Below, in pieces: positions 26,960 to 35,424 of a stretch of DNA of 64,000 bases. Position 1 is the first letter of the stretch, and every line of letters starts with the position of its first letter. The translations under genes and the position numbers were made by a program. The DNA comes from DATKRB01 sp035532415 (GTDB lineage: Bacteria; Actinomycetota; Acidimicrobiia; Acidimicrobiales; RAAP-2), in contig DATKRB010000009.1 in assembly GCA_035532415.1 (NCBI GenBank), positions 62,001 through 126,000 of the forward strand. Direction: 5' to 3'. The notes under the pieces are model-generated. The model made no database searches. It was not told the DNA's origin and saw nothing but the letters and a program-made list of their open reading frames with translations.

Positions 26960-29013
26960 GTGGCGAGCTGGTCCAGATCCTCGAAGGCAACACCTTTGTG
27001 GTGAGCGACGACAGGGGCGATATCGAGGCATCGTCCACGGACCCGACCGGTCTGTTCTCGTTCGACACGCGGTTTCTCTCGCGTTGGATACTGACCGTCG
27101 ACGGCCAACGCCTGAATGCCCTCTCCACCGATGATCTGGCCTACTTTCAGACGCGCTTCTTCCTCGTCCCGGGTACCGGCACCGTCTACGTCGATGCCAA
27201 GCTGTCGGTCATCCGACAGCGCGAGGTGGCAGACGGCTTCCACGAGGAGCTGCGGTTCCTCAACCATGAGGACAAACCCGTGGATCTCGAGATCAGAATC
27301 GACATGGCCAGCGATTTCGCGGACCTGTTCCAGGTCAAGGACGCGCTCAAGAAGCAGGGGAGCTATCAAACCCGGGTTGTCGACGGGAGCCTGATCCTCG
27401 AGTACCGACGGGAGACCTACGTAAGAGAGACGTGGATATCGTCCAGTGCACCGGCCACCGTTAACGACAAGGGCATGACGTTCAGCGTCAGCATCCCCCC
27501 CCACGGAGAGTGGAGGACCGAGCTCGATGTCATGGCATCGATGCCGTCCCCCGACAGCGCTGCCGAGGGTCCCACGCGGATCAGGGGGAAGCGGCTTGTG
27601 CGTCGGGACATGGCGCGGGGGCTCGAGAAATGGATCCAGCGGGCACCTCGCCTCGAGTGCGACTGGGAACCGCTCAGAGTCATCTACCGTCGCTGCCTGA
27701 CCGACCTCGCGGCCCTTCGCTTCTCGACACTCACCTTACCGGGCCGGTCACTGCCCGCCGCCGGGCTGCCATGGTTCATGACCATATTCGGAAGAGACAG
27801 CATCTTCACCAGCTTGCAGGCACTCCCCTTCACATCCGAACTGGCGGCGACCACCCTCCTGGCGCTCGGCGAGCGCCAGGGTACGCGCATCGATGATTTC
27901 CGCGACGAGGATCCAGGCCGGATTCTCCACGAGATGCGCTACGGAGAGATGACCGCCTTCGAGGAGCGGCCGCACTCCCCCTACTACGGTTGTGCAGACG
28001 CCACTCCCCTCTTCGTCGTCTTGCTCGACGAGTACGAGCGGTGGACGGGGGACACCAAGCTGGTCAGGCACCTCGAGCAGTCGGCCCGGGCTGCCTTGAG
28101 ATGGATCGACGAGTATGCCGATCTCCAGGGTAACGGCTACATCTCGTACCAGCGCCGCAACGAGGAGACCGGGCTCGAGAACCAGTGCTGGAAGGACTCG
28201 TGGGATTCGATCTCCTACCGGAATGGTGACTTGCCAGGGTTCCCAAGAGCCACGTGCGAGCTGCAAGGGTACGCCTACGATGCCAAAGTCCGTGCAGCAC
28301 GACTCGCCCGCGACATTTGGCGGGATCCGTCCTTCGCGGATCAGCTCGAGAAGGAGGCTGCCGACTTGAAGCGCCGGTTCAACCGTGAATTCTGGGTAAA
28401 GGACGGAGAGTACTTCGCCATCGCCCTCGACACTGATGGACGGCAGGTGGACTCGCTCACCTCCAACAATGGGCACCTTCTGTGGAGTGGCATTGTGGAC
28501 AAATCAAAGGCGCGGGCGGTCGCCAAACACCTCCTCGGTCCCCGCTTGTTCTCCGGCTGGGGGGTGCGCACTCTTGCTGAAGGCGATGCCCGCTACAACC
28601 CGATCGGCTACCACGTCGGCACGGTGTGGCCCTTCGACAACGCCTTTATCGCCTGGGGCCTGCGGCGTTACGGCTTCAAGGAGGAAGCCGCCTGCGTGGC
28701 CGCCGGCATCATGGAGGCTGCCGAGGTCTTTGCTGGGAGACTCCCGGAGGCATTCGGGGGCTATTCACGGGCGGCGACCAAGTACCCCGTCCGCTACCCG
28801 ACGGCTTGCAGCCCCCAGGCCTGGTCGACGGGGGCTCCGCTGCTTCTTTTGCGCACCTCCCTGGGTCTTGAGCCGAGTGGGGACAACTTGATCGTCGATC
28901 CGGCGCTACCGAACTGGATTGGCCATCTGGAGCTCCTCGACCTGCCCGGACGCTGGCAGCGGGTCGACGCCTTCGGTCGGGGCCGCGTCGATACCCGAAA
29001 AGTCACAAACTGA
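26956..29013 (+). CDS. glycogen-debranching N-terminal domain / amylo-alpha-1,6-glucosidase-like protein
   Basis: The 685-residue protein starts with a GDE_N_bis-type beta domain (GNTFVVSDDRGDIEASS, GLFSFDTRFLSRW) to about residue 240. It continues with an (alpha/alpha)6 barrel with PWFMTIFGRDSIFTSLQALP, CWKDSWDSISYRNG, YHVGTVWPFDNAFIAWGL and YPTACSPQAWSTGAPL. The family includes debranching and GH63-like glucosidases; the natural substrate is unknown. Codon use is less GC-biased than in flanking genes, in keeping with transfer. AAAGGAC precedes the ATG. Confidence 0.88.
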   Translation: MSGELVQILEGNTFVVSDDRGDIEASSTDPTGLFSFDTRFLSRWILTVDGQRLNALSTDDLAYFQTRFFLVPGTGTVYVDAKLSVIRQREVADGFHEELRFLNHEDKPVDLEIRIDMASDFADLFQVKDALKKQGSYQTRVVDGSLILEYRRETYVRETWISSSAPATVNDKGMTFSVSIPPHGEWRTELDVMASMPSPDSAAEGPTRIRGKRLVRRDMARGLEKWIQRAPRLECDWEPLRVIYRRCLTDLAALRFSTLTLPGRSLPAAGLPWFMTIFGRDSIFTSLQALPFTSELAATTLLALGERQGTRIDDFRDEDPGRILHEMRYGEMTAFEERPHSPYYGCADATPLFVVLLDEYERWTGDTKLVRHLEQSARAALRWIDEYADLQGNGYISYQRRNEETGLENQCWKDSWDSISYRNGDLPGFPRATCELQGYAYDAKVRAARLARDIWRDPSFADQLEKEAADLKRRFNREFWVKDGEYFAIALDTDGRQVDSLTSNNGHLLWSGIVDKSKARAVAKHLLGPRLFSGWGVRTLAEGDARYNPIGYHVGTVWPFDNAFIAWGLRRYGFKEEAACVAAGIMEAAEVFAGRLPEAFGGYSRAATKYPVRYPTACSPQAWSTGAPLLLLRTSLGLEPSGDNLIVDPALPNWIGHLELLDLPGRWQRVDAFGRGRVDTRKVTN

Positions 29014-29147
29014 GCGTAAACATTCAGGCCCCCGTGTGACCAGCTGAGGCTACGACGCGCGGTTCCCGAGCGCCTCGCACGGCGGCAGGACGCGATGGTG
29101 TCTTCCTATCGTGGCGTCGTCGTTGGTGACGCGGTGCTGCGAGTTGC

Positions 29148-29309
29148 TCAGGTGAGCGTCGGCGGCATCCAGGCGTCGCCGCGAAAGAGCATGGCGAGCA
29201 CGTGGAGTCCACTCACCCCGTGCTTGCGTGCGGTCGAGAGGTAAGAGCGGATGACGGCGAAGTTGCGCGCGTCGGCTTCGCTCTGGAAGCACGAGCTGTG
29301 GCTAGCCAT
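29148..29309 (-). pseudogene. IS66-family transposase C-terminal fragment
   Basis: The 53 residues contain ARNFAVIRSYLSTARKHGVS and end GDAWMPPTLT, the usual tail of IS66-type transposases where helper residues precede the stop. All upstream transposase sequence is missing, so this is a relic. It sits between the glucosidase-like gene and the toxin-antitoxin pair, inside the island. Confidence 0.65.
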
Positions 29310-29338
29310 TGAGGCGGTAAAGGCATGAAGGTCCAAAT

Positions 29339-29434
29339 CACCTGTTCGACCTGGGAGAGCTGGACGAGTGGGTGGAGGCGGCACGGGTGGAGCCCGCCAT
29401 CGGTCGTACCGGCGGAAACCGAGCGAGCGCGTGA
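29339..29434 (+). pseudogene. excisionase/HTH_17-type DNA-binding domain tail
   Basis: The frame reads HLFDLGELDEWVEAARVEP, then a short tail and stop. FDxxELDxWVE is the last helix and wing of MerR-like excisionase domains that precede tyrosine integrases in actinobacterial integrative elements. The helix-turn-helix itself is missing and no start codon is available. It is further evidence that an integrase module was once present. Confidence 0.5.
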
Positions 29435-29482
29435 GCATGGCTCTCGCAGCGTCTTGCGGCAGCGGAATGATCTCTCGTCGCC

Positions 29483-29776
29483 TTACGGAATCCGAAAGAT
29501 CTGGTGCGTGCCGACCCGGCGCCAGACGATGTGCGGCTCGCCCGGTGTGACCTCGGCCCCGTACTGAAACGTCGCTCGCCCGTCGGCGGCCCACGTCATC
29601 TCGAAGACACCGCTCGCCCCTTTGACACCCTTCACCCGCAGCTTGGGACGGAAGCCGACTCCGTCTTGCAGATCGCTCACGAAGTCGGCGATCGCCGCGA
29701 GGAAGGCCGCCTGTTGATCCGGCGAGAGAGCGTCGAAGTCGGCGCGGAACCGCGCCAGCCAGGCAAACGTCGGCAC
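29483..29776 (-). CDS. RelE/ParE-superfamily-like toxin
   Basis: The 97-residue product (GTG start) has helical ARFRADFDALSPDQQAAFLAAI, then RPKLRVKGVKG, FEMTWAADGRATFQYG and IVWRRVGTHQIFRIP. This is the two-helix plus beta-sheet layout of RelE/ParE toxins, which cut mRNA on the ribosome or poison gyrase. It follows the antitoxin after 6 bases. The family call rests on the pattern and gene order, not on a catalytic motif. Confidence 0.7.
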   Translation of the reverse strand: MPTFAWLARFRADFDALSPDQQAAFLAAIADFVSDLQDGVGFRPKLRVKGVKGASGVFEMTWAADGRATFQYGAEVTPGEPHIVWRRVGTHQIFRIP

Positions 29777-29782
29777 CGCTCG

Positions 29783-30094
29783 TCAGGGTTCGCGGCGCGT
29801 GCGAGACCCAGGACTCTTCGCTCCGTCGCGCAGCGCCGACAAGAATTCCTCGGATGACTCGAATGACTCGAGCCGGCCGGCGGCGAGGTCGGCGTCAGCC
29901 TCTCGCTCCCCTGCTTGCCACTCGCGATCCCAGAACCACGCCTGCGTCGCATCGATGACCTTGCGCGGGCGCAGCAGGATCCCCTCGGGCGTCAGCTCGG
30001 CATCGAGGAGATCACCCTCCTCGAGGTGTGCCGCCGTCCGGATGTCCTCGGGGAGCGTGAGCTGTCCCCTCGCCCGCAGCGTCGTCCGTGCCAT
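29783..30094 (-). CDS. AbrB/MazE-type antitoxin
   Basis: The 103-residue protein begins MARTTLRARGQLTLPEDIR, a swapped-hairpin AbrB DNA-binding domain (LEEGDLLDAELTPEGILLRP), then an acidic helical tail that would wrap the toxin. Antitoxins of this type repress their own operon. A consensus -10 lies just before the ATG. With the toxin it forms a stability module at the attR end of the island. Confidence 0.82.
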   Translation of the reverse strand: MARTTLRARGQLTLPEDIRTAAHLEEGDLLDAELTPEGILLRPRKVIDATQAWFWDREWQAGEREADADLAAGRLESFESSEEFLSALRDGAKSPGSRTRREP

Positions 30095-30100
30095 CGGCCA

Positions 30101-30106
30101 AGTATA
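30101..30106 (-). promoter_or_regulatory. -10 element of the toxin-antitoxin operon, leaderless transcript likely
   Basis: TATACT on the minus strand ends 7 bases before the first base of the antitoxin ATG, so transcription should begin at or next to the start codon. No Shine-Dalgarno sequence is present, which agrees with a leaderless mRNA, common in actinobacteria. The -35 is weak. Confidence 0.5.
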
Positions 30107-30216
30107 CGTGCTCTTCAGAGAATCAGAATTTCGGACGATCGGAACGGCCTTGGGGCACTCGTTTTCCGACGAGCTGAGGACTTTCTGAGGACCGGCGGGC
30201 CTCGTACTACGCGAAG

Positions 30217-30232
30217 TACCAGGTCAGAAGGC
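30217..30232 (-). repeat. 16-bp inverted repeat, right copy
   Basis: TACCAGGTCAGAAGGC is the exact reverse complement of 25875-25890. In addition GCTCTTATGCCT at 30231 is a direct near-copy (11 of 12) of GCTATTATGCCT at 25867. Confidence 0.75.
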
Positions 30233-30248
30233 TCTTATGCCTGTCGCC

Positions 30249-30285
30249 GACAGAACCCCGCCTACAGGCCGGCTCACCGTCACCA
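30249..30285 (+). repeat. 37-bp direct repeat of rnpB 3' end (attR candidate)
   Basis: This is a perfect copy of 25815-25851 without any rnpB sequence upstream. It is most simply the original chromosomal 3' end of rnpB, displaced by the island. The ordinary chromosome resumes downstream with the ferredoxin-P450 genes. Confidence 0.9.
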
Positions 30286-30384
30286 TCTTCTGCCTTCGTT
30301 CGCTCGTCGCCGCCGAAAGGCCGCTTCGAGCGAGCGTTCGAGACTTGGACAATTCGCGGCAGCCGAACGAGCGCGAGAGGTCGG

Positions 30385-30582
30385 TCACGAATCGCTGCAG
30401 ATGATCGCCTGCTCGGGACAGGCAAGGACCACCGCCCGGGCCATCTCCTCGTGCTTGCTCGTCACCTCGCCGTCCGCGATGACCTGCCCGAAGCCCCGCT
30501 CGTCGTCGGTGAACAGCGCCGGCGCCACCACGTAGCATCGCCCGTGGCCGGTGCAGCGCTGTGCATCGATGGTCACCCTCAT
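30385..30582 (-). CDS. 3Fe-4S ferredoxin of a P450 system
   Basis: The 65-residue protein has Cys10 and Cys16 spaced as CTGHGRC with His13 in the second cluster position, and Cys55 in ACPEQAI. Three cysteines with His in place of the fourth ligand indicate a [3Fe-4S] or labile [4Fe-4S] cluster, the class that carries electrons to actinobacterial P450s. The ATG overlaps the P450 stop (ATGA), so the two are coupled. The start at 30582 is fixed by homology; the open frame continues upstream inside the P450 gene. Confidence 0.92.
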   Translation of the reverse strand: MRVTIDAQRCTGHGRCYVVAPALFTDDERGFGQVIADGEVTSKHEEMARAVVLACPEQAIICSDS

Positions 30583-31769
30583 GACGGTCCATGCGCCGTG
30601 AAGACGAGCGGGAGATCGGTAAGGTGCAGCGTGCCGGACGGCCAGACCACGACAGGATCGGCTCCGACGGCCAATTCGTAGTCCGGTATCCGCTTGTGGA
30701 ACTCCTCGAGCGCCAGACGCAGCTCGCGACGGGCGAGGTGGGATCCGAGGCAGCGGTGGATCCCACCGCCGAACCCGAAGTGACCGCGGTCGGAGGACTC
30801 GAGATTGATCTCGTTCGGGCTGGAGAACCGGGCCGGGTCTCGGTTGGCGGCGCCGACCACGATGTTGACGAGCTTGCCGGCGGGGATCCGAACACCGGCT
30901 ACCTCTACCTCGGTGGTGGTGATGCGAGGCTGGATCGGGGCGGGAGGTTCGAGCCGGATCACCTCCTCGATCAACGGCGCGGTGAGCGTCGGGTCGAGCA
31001 CGACACGGCGTCGCAGGTCGGCGTCCCTGGCCAGGTGGAACAGCAGGAACCCGATCTCGGCCGTGACGGTGTCGAGCCCGGCGAGAGTGAGGAGGAAACA
31101 TAGACCGAGGACCTCCTCGTTCGTCCAGGCATCCTCGCCACTGAGGGCCAGGATCCGGCTCAGCATGTCGTCCCCGGGGGCGTGCCGCTTCGCGTCCACG
31201 AACTGCTGGAGGTACCCGAACAGGGCGCCGGCGACCGCAACCACCTGCTCGTTCGGCTCGAGCTCCGCGGCACCCGTGTGCTCGATGATGAACTCCGCCC
31301 ACTCGATGAACTGGTCCCGATCCTCGAGCGGCATCCCGAACAAGGTCAAGAACACCTGTGTCGGGTAGAGGTGCGCCAGATCGGCTACCCCGTCGCAGGA
31401 ACCTCTGTCGACGAAGCCGTCGATGAGGATCCCCAACTGGCGGCGAAGCTCGTCATCCATGGCGTTGATCACACGGGGTGCCAGCATCGGGTCGAGCACC
31501 CGCCGATAGCGCACGTGCTCCGGCGGGTCCATGGCGATCGGGACGAGCGGCAGCGGACTGCCCAGCGAGTCGAACGCCCGGGCCGAGGAGAAGAGGTCCG
31601 GACGCTGCTGGGCGTACTGCACCGCCTCTGCGCTCGTCAGGTACCAGGAGCCACCGGCCTCGAAGACGTCGCCGAAACTGCGGAAGTAGGCCCAGCCGGC
31701 GCTGCGATCCCTCGTCATCGGCGCGTCCTCGAGCCCGAACGATCCGCCGGTCACGATCGCATCCACCAT
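30579..31769 (-). CDS. cytochrome P450
   Basis: The 396-residue soluble P450 has the I-helix AGLDT at 230-234 (oxygen activation), the ExxR of EEVIR at 268-272, and the heme loop GFGGGIHRC with the thiolate Cys340. GGGGAAGGAT precedes the ATG. The substrate is not predictable by eye; the region also encodes acyl-CoA, ester and sulfate-ester enzymes, suggesting oxidation of a lipid or terpenoid. A reductase may be the flavoprotein at 21375-22637. Confidence 0.95.
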   Translation of the reverse strand: MVDAIVTGGSFGLEDAPMTRDRSAGWAYFRSFGDVFEAGGSWYLTSAEAVQYAQQRPDLFSSARAFDSLGSPLPLVPIAMDPPEHVRYRRVLDPMLAPRVINAMDDELRRQLGILIDGFVDRGSCDGVADLAHLYPTQVFLTLFGMPLEDRDQFIEWAEFIIEHTGAAELEPNEQVVAVAGALFGYLQQFVDAKRHAPGDDMLSRILALSGEDAWTNEEVLGLCFLLTLAGLDTVTAEIGFLLFHLARDADLRRRVVLDPTLTAPLIEEVIRLEPPAPIQPRITTTEVEVAGVRIPAGKLVNIVVGAANRDPARFSSPNEINLESSDRGHFGFGGGIHRCLGSHLARRELRLALEEFHKRIPDYELAVGADPVVVWPSGTLHLTDLPLVFTAHGPS

Positions 31770-31971
31770 GATCCTTCCCCCTTGCTCTGCCGTCTGGACG
31801 GCACGCCGGGACAGCCGCGCGATCGGAAGTCACGGCGGCTCCTGTAGGTCGAAAACTCGGCTTCGGCGACAATACCGGTAGATTCGCCCGCTCGCTTCGA
31901 GATCGCCCGGCCGCTGCCACCGGGCCCCACCGGCAACCTCGCAGTGCATTGACGGGACGAGACGGGTTCGG

Positions 31972-34275
31972 TCATTCGGGCCAGAGGGTGACCCCCAGCC
32001 TGCGAAGGTCCTCCATCTCGGGTTCCGAGTACCCCAGCCGGCTCAGCACCTCACGAGAATGCTCACCCAGCAACGGCGGCGGTCCGCCGATCCGACCGGG
32101 CGTGGCGGAGAAGTGCACGAGGTGGCCGAACTGACGGAAGCGGCCGTATTCGGCGTGCTCGTAATCGGCCACCAGGCCCGCGGTCACCAGATCGGGCGCG
32201 TCGAACCAGGTCGTGGGCGCCATGTCGTCGGCGATCTCCACCGGAACGCCGTGCTCGTCGAGGAGGTCGAACGCGGCCCTCGACGGCAGCGTACGGAGCC
32301 AGCGTTCGAGCGTGTCGCCCAGCGCTCCGGCATTCCGGGTCCGGACCTCGGCCGAAGCGAAGCGCTCGTCGCCGCTGAGCTCGGGGAGTGCCTTGCAGAG
32401 CGATCCCCAGTGGCTCCCACCGAGGCAGGCCAGGGCGATCCACCCGTCGGACGTCTCGTAAAGCCGGTAGAGCGGTCCGAACCCGGTCTGCCCCGAGTCG
32501 ACCTGCGGTCGGGCAAAGGGTCCGTCGGGGCCGTTCCACTGGTCCGAGCTGTAGAACATCCCGCCGCTGACGATGGACGTGTCGACGAACTGGCCCTGTC
32601 CGGTCTTCTCGCGCCAGTACAGGGCGAGGAGGACGGCGACCGCCGACTGGCAGGCGCACGCCTGGTCACACATGCCGAAGCGGTACCAGACCGGCGGGTT
32701 CCCCTCGCCACCGAGCTCGTGTTCGAGCCCACACGACGACTGGCCCAGCTGATCGAACCCCGGCCACGTGGCACGGGTGCCATCGATGCCCCACATGCCG
32801 GTGTGGCAATAGATCAAGCGGGGATTGAGCGCCTTGGCCGTTTCGTAGCCGACGCCCAGCCGCTCCGCCACACCGGGACGCATGTTGTGGTGGACCACGT
32901 CCACCTCCCGGATGAGCCGGTGGGCGATCTCCCTTCCCCCCGGGGTCTTCAGGTCCGCGACCACGTCCAACTTGCCCCTCTGGCAGCCGTTGAACGGCTT
33001 GGTGATGAAGCGCATCTGGTCGCCCTCGGGCGACTCCAACTTGTAGACGGTCGCACCGAGGTCGCCGAGCAGCATCGGACCGAACGGCCCGGCCAGAAAG
33101 TTGCCGAGGTCGAGCACCGAGACACCCTCGAGCGCATGGGCAAGCGGCTTCCCCGCCCGGGCCCGACGGGCCCGCGGCTCTTGTCGGGTGATCTCGTCGA
33201 GGATCTCGGCGTTGTGCCGTCCGACCGCGGGCTGGGGAGCCTGAGGAACCGACGGCTCGATCCCTCGGAGATGGAAGGTGGGACCTACCTGTCTGGTCGG
33301 ACCGTGTACCTCGTCCTCGATCTGTACGATCCAACCGTCGGCAAGGAGCAGAGGGTCGTCGACGGCCTCGGAGGCCGGCCGCACGGGAGCCACGGGGAGG
33401 TCGTTGGCCCAGAACCTCTCCAGCAGTACCTGACGCGGTAAGCGCCGGAACGCGTCGCTGATCGGGCCCGACTGGTCGGCGGTCGGATCACGGCTCGGCT
33501 CGACCGGGTCGATGCCGAGAATGCCCCACAGTGCGCTCCGATCCTTTCCTCGCCCGCCCGCCCCGTGCATCGAGTGCACCCACAACCCGTCGGCGCATTG
33601 GAAGATCCCTGGCTGGGGGTCCCTGTTGAGGCTGAAGACCTCCGGCGACTCGTGCTCCATGTCTTGCCAGAGCTGGGTCGTGAAGGCCAGCACGCCCTGA
33701 AAGAGCGAGGTCTCCACCCATTGCCCCTCCCCCGTGATCTCGCGGGCGAGGAGAGCCGCCACGATCCCGTTCAGCAGCAGGAACGAGGCACCGAGGGATG
33801 GCAGCGGGCGAGGGAGGAAGATCGGGCCCTCGCGCCAACCGGGCTGTTCGACCTGTTGACCGGACCGGGCCTGCACGAGGAGATCGATCGCCGGACGCTC
33901 CTGCGCGTCGGTGCCCCGGACATACCCGGTCAGCGAGGTGTAGATGAGCGAGGGAAGGTCGCCCCGCAGCGAGGCGTAATCGAGTCCCCACCGGTCCATG
34001 GTCCCCGGCGGAAAGCTCTCGACGAGGACGTCGGCGGTCCCCACCAGGTCGACGAAGGTCTCCCGGTCGGACGCAGCGTCGAGATCGATGACGACGCTTC
34101 GCTTCCCCCGATGCCACACGACCGTGCCGGGGTAAGCCCGCATAGGGTCGCCCCCTGGGGGTTCGACCTTCATGACGTCAGCCCCGTGATCCGACAGGAC
34201 CATGGTCGCCATCGCACCGGCGATCCCGGAGGTGGCGTCCACCACTCGGACTCCTTCGAGCGCTCCTGGCACCAC
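31972..34275 (-). CDS. fused tandem CoA-transferase family III protein
   Basis: The 767-residue protein contains two complete CaiB/BaiF modules. The first opens LEGVRVVDATSGIAGAMAT and has RPAIDLLVQARSG; the second opens LEGVSVLDLGNFLAGPFGP near residue 395 and has WPGFDQLGQSSCG. The Asp in each of these segments fits the position of the catalytic Asp of formyl-CoA transferase. Single-domain members of about 400 residues form interlocked dimers, so the fusion is an obligate pseudo-dimer. It probably moves CoA between carboxylic acids in a degradative pathway. The start is GTG. Confidence 0.9.
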   Translation of the reverse strand: MVPGALEGVRVVDATSGIAGAMATMVLSDHGADVMKVEPPGGDPMRAYPGTVVWHRGKRSVVIDLDAASDRETFVDLVGTADVLVESFPPGTMDRWGLDYASLRGDLPSLIYTSLTGYVRGTDAQERPAIDLLVQARSGQQVEQPGWREGPIFLPRPLPSLGASFLLLNGIVAALLAREITGEGQWVETSLFQGVLAFTTQLWQDMEHESPEVFSLNRDPQPGIFQCADGLWVHSMHGAGGRGKDRSALWGILGIDPVEPSRDPTADQSGPISDAFRRLPRQVLLERFWANDLPVAPVRPASEAVDDPLLLADGWIVQIEDEVHGPTRQVGPTFHLRGIEPSVPQAPQPAVGRHNAEILDEITRQEPRARRARAGKPLAHALEGVSVLDLGNFLAGPFGPMLLGDLGATVYKLESPEGDQMRFITKPFNGCQRGKLDVVADLKTPGGREIAHRLIREVDVVHHNMRPGVAERLGVGYETAKALNPRLIYCHTGMWGIDGTRATWPGFDQLGQSSCGLEHELGGEGNPPVWYRFGMCDQACACQSAVAVLLALYWREKTGQGQFVDTSIVSGGMFYSSDQWNGPDGPFARPQVDSGQTGFGPLYRLYETSDGWIALACLGGSHWGSLCKALPELSGDERFASAEVRTRNAGALGDTLERWLRTLPSRAAFDLLDEHGVPVEIADDMAPTTWFDAPDLVTAGLVADYEHAEYGRFRQFGHLVHFSATPGRIGGPPPLLGEHSREVLSRLGYSEPEMEDLRRLGVTLWPE

Positions 34276-34385
34276 GCACCCCCTCGCTATTCGGCAGTCG
34301 CCCAGCCAACCCGCCCATCACGCGACGTTACCGTCGAGAACCCCGTTCCGCCGGCTCGCCGGCTCGCCACCCCGCACGGCCCGGG

Positions 34386-34440
34386 CGATCTCCGGGCGAC
34401 CTCCGGGCGATCTCCGGGCGACCTCCGGGCGATCTCTGGT
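34386..34440. repeat. 11-bp tandem repeat alternating CGATCTCCGGG / CGACCTCCGGG
   Basis: Four perfect 11-mers alternate T and C at one position (34386-34429), making a 22-bp higher-order unit. A degenerate fifth (CGATCTCTGGT) follows, and CGACCT starts again at 34441. The array lies between the end of the dienelactone hydrolase gene (34452) and the start of the CoA-transferase gene (34275), in the leader of the latter. GGCTCGCC is also repeated twice just before it. Confidence 0.9.
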
Positions 34441-34451
34441 CGACCTTTCGA

Positions 34452-35231
34452 TCAGGCGGACGGAGGGCGCAACCGGTCGATGGTGAACTGCAGCCCGTCC
34501 CGCCAGGCCGCCTCGCTCGCGACGGGGTCGTAATTGGCGAAACCCGGGGAGCTGAAGGCGTGGCCGGCTCCGGGATACGTCCTTATCTCGTGATCGATAC
34601 CCCACCGTGAAAGGCGCTCTTCGAGGTCGGCCAGCTGCTCGGACGACATGATCTCGTCGCGTTCCCCGGACATGATCATGACCGGGCACGCGATGTTCCA
34701 GACCAGGTCGATCACATGGGCCGGATGCCTCGCGTCGATGACCTCGAACCTGGGCTGGCTCGGGTAGAAGAGGGCGGCCGCGTCGATCGAGCGATCGAGG
34801 CAGGCCCCGAACATGGCGACGGTGCCGCCGGTGCAATACCCCCAAACCGCGACCTTGCCGTCGACGTTCGGCAGGTCGCGGGCCAAGTGGATCGTATCGA
34901 GGAAGTCGTGGGCGGCCCGCCGGAAGTCGAGGGCGCCGATCATCTGCATCATCCCGGGAATGTCGCTGTAGTCGTCGGGGTCGGGCATCGTGACCCCTCG
35001 GTAGTAGTCCGGGACGAGGGCTACGAACCCGACATGGGCCAACGTTGCGGCAACGCACCGGATGAAGTGGTTGATCCCTGCGCCCTCGGCCCCGATGACG
35101 ACTGCGGGATGAGCGCCGGCACCCGCCGGCTCGTACACGAGGACGGACATGGTCCCTCCGGTGACGCCGAGCTCCACCTGGCGCGACCACACGTCGACGT
35201 ACTCCTCGAGCTCGGGCTCGGGGAATTCCAT
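34452..35231 (-). CDS. dienelactone hydrolase family protein
   Basis: The 259-residue alpha/beta hydrolase has the Cys nucleophile in VWGYCTGGTVAMFG, an Asp in SGERDEIMS and His in AGHAFSSPG, the Cys-Asp-His triad of dienelactone hydrolases. These open lactone intermediates of aromatic degradation or cleave other esters. The start at 35231 is supported by GGAGGAGGGG just upstream; an earlier codon at 35264 is less likely. Confidence 0.88.
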   Translation of the reverse strand: MEFPEPELEEYVDVWSRQVELGVTGGTMSVLVYEPAGAGAHPAVVIGAEGAGINHFIRCVAATLAHVGFVALVPDYYRGVTMPDPDDYSDIPGMMQMIGALDFRRAAHDFLDTIHLARDLPNVDGKVAVWGYCTGGTVAMFGACLDRSIDAAALFYPSQPRFEVIDARHPAHVIDLVWNIACPVMIMSGERDEIMSSEQLADLEERLSRWGIDHEIRTYPGAGHAFSSPGFANYDPVASEAAWRDGLQFTIDRLRPPSA

Positions 35232-35424
35232 CTCCCCTCCTCCCCCACGACCGCATCTCCGCACGGACGGCGATCCGATGCCCCGAGCGGACTACCAGAG
35301 CCCGCCTTCAACAGGGAGCCTGCCAGTTCGGCGGTGACGACACAACTCTCGAGGGGGGGCCGATGACCCTGCCCGGTCGTTCGCCTGCCGGTCCACCCGA
35401 TGGCAGTGGTCTCCACCGGACACC

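Larger units (their letters stand above)
25852..30285. mobile_element. degenerate genomic island integrated at rnpB (about 4.4 kb)
   Basis: The segment is bounded by the 37-bp rnpB-derived direct repeats and holds recombination debris: a frameshifted DUF6788/serine-recombinase pseudogene next to attL, an IS66-type transposase tail and an excisionase-like HTH tail. Its cargo is a two-gene SCP2/glucosidase operon and a toxin-antitoxin pair near attR. Base composition is visibly less GC-rich in parts than the flanks. A 16-bp inverted repeat lies just inside each end. No intact integrase remains, so the island is probably immobile. The 37-bp repeat over an RNA 3' end resembles tyrosine-integrase sites, while the only recombinase seen is of serine type. 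Confidence 0.8.
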
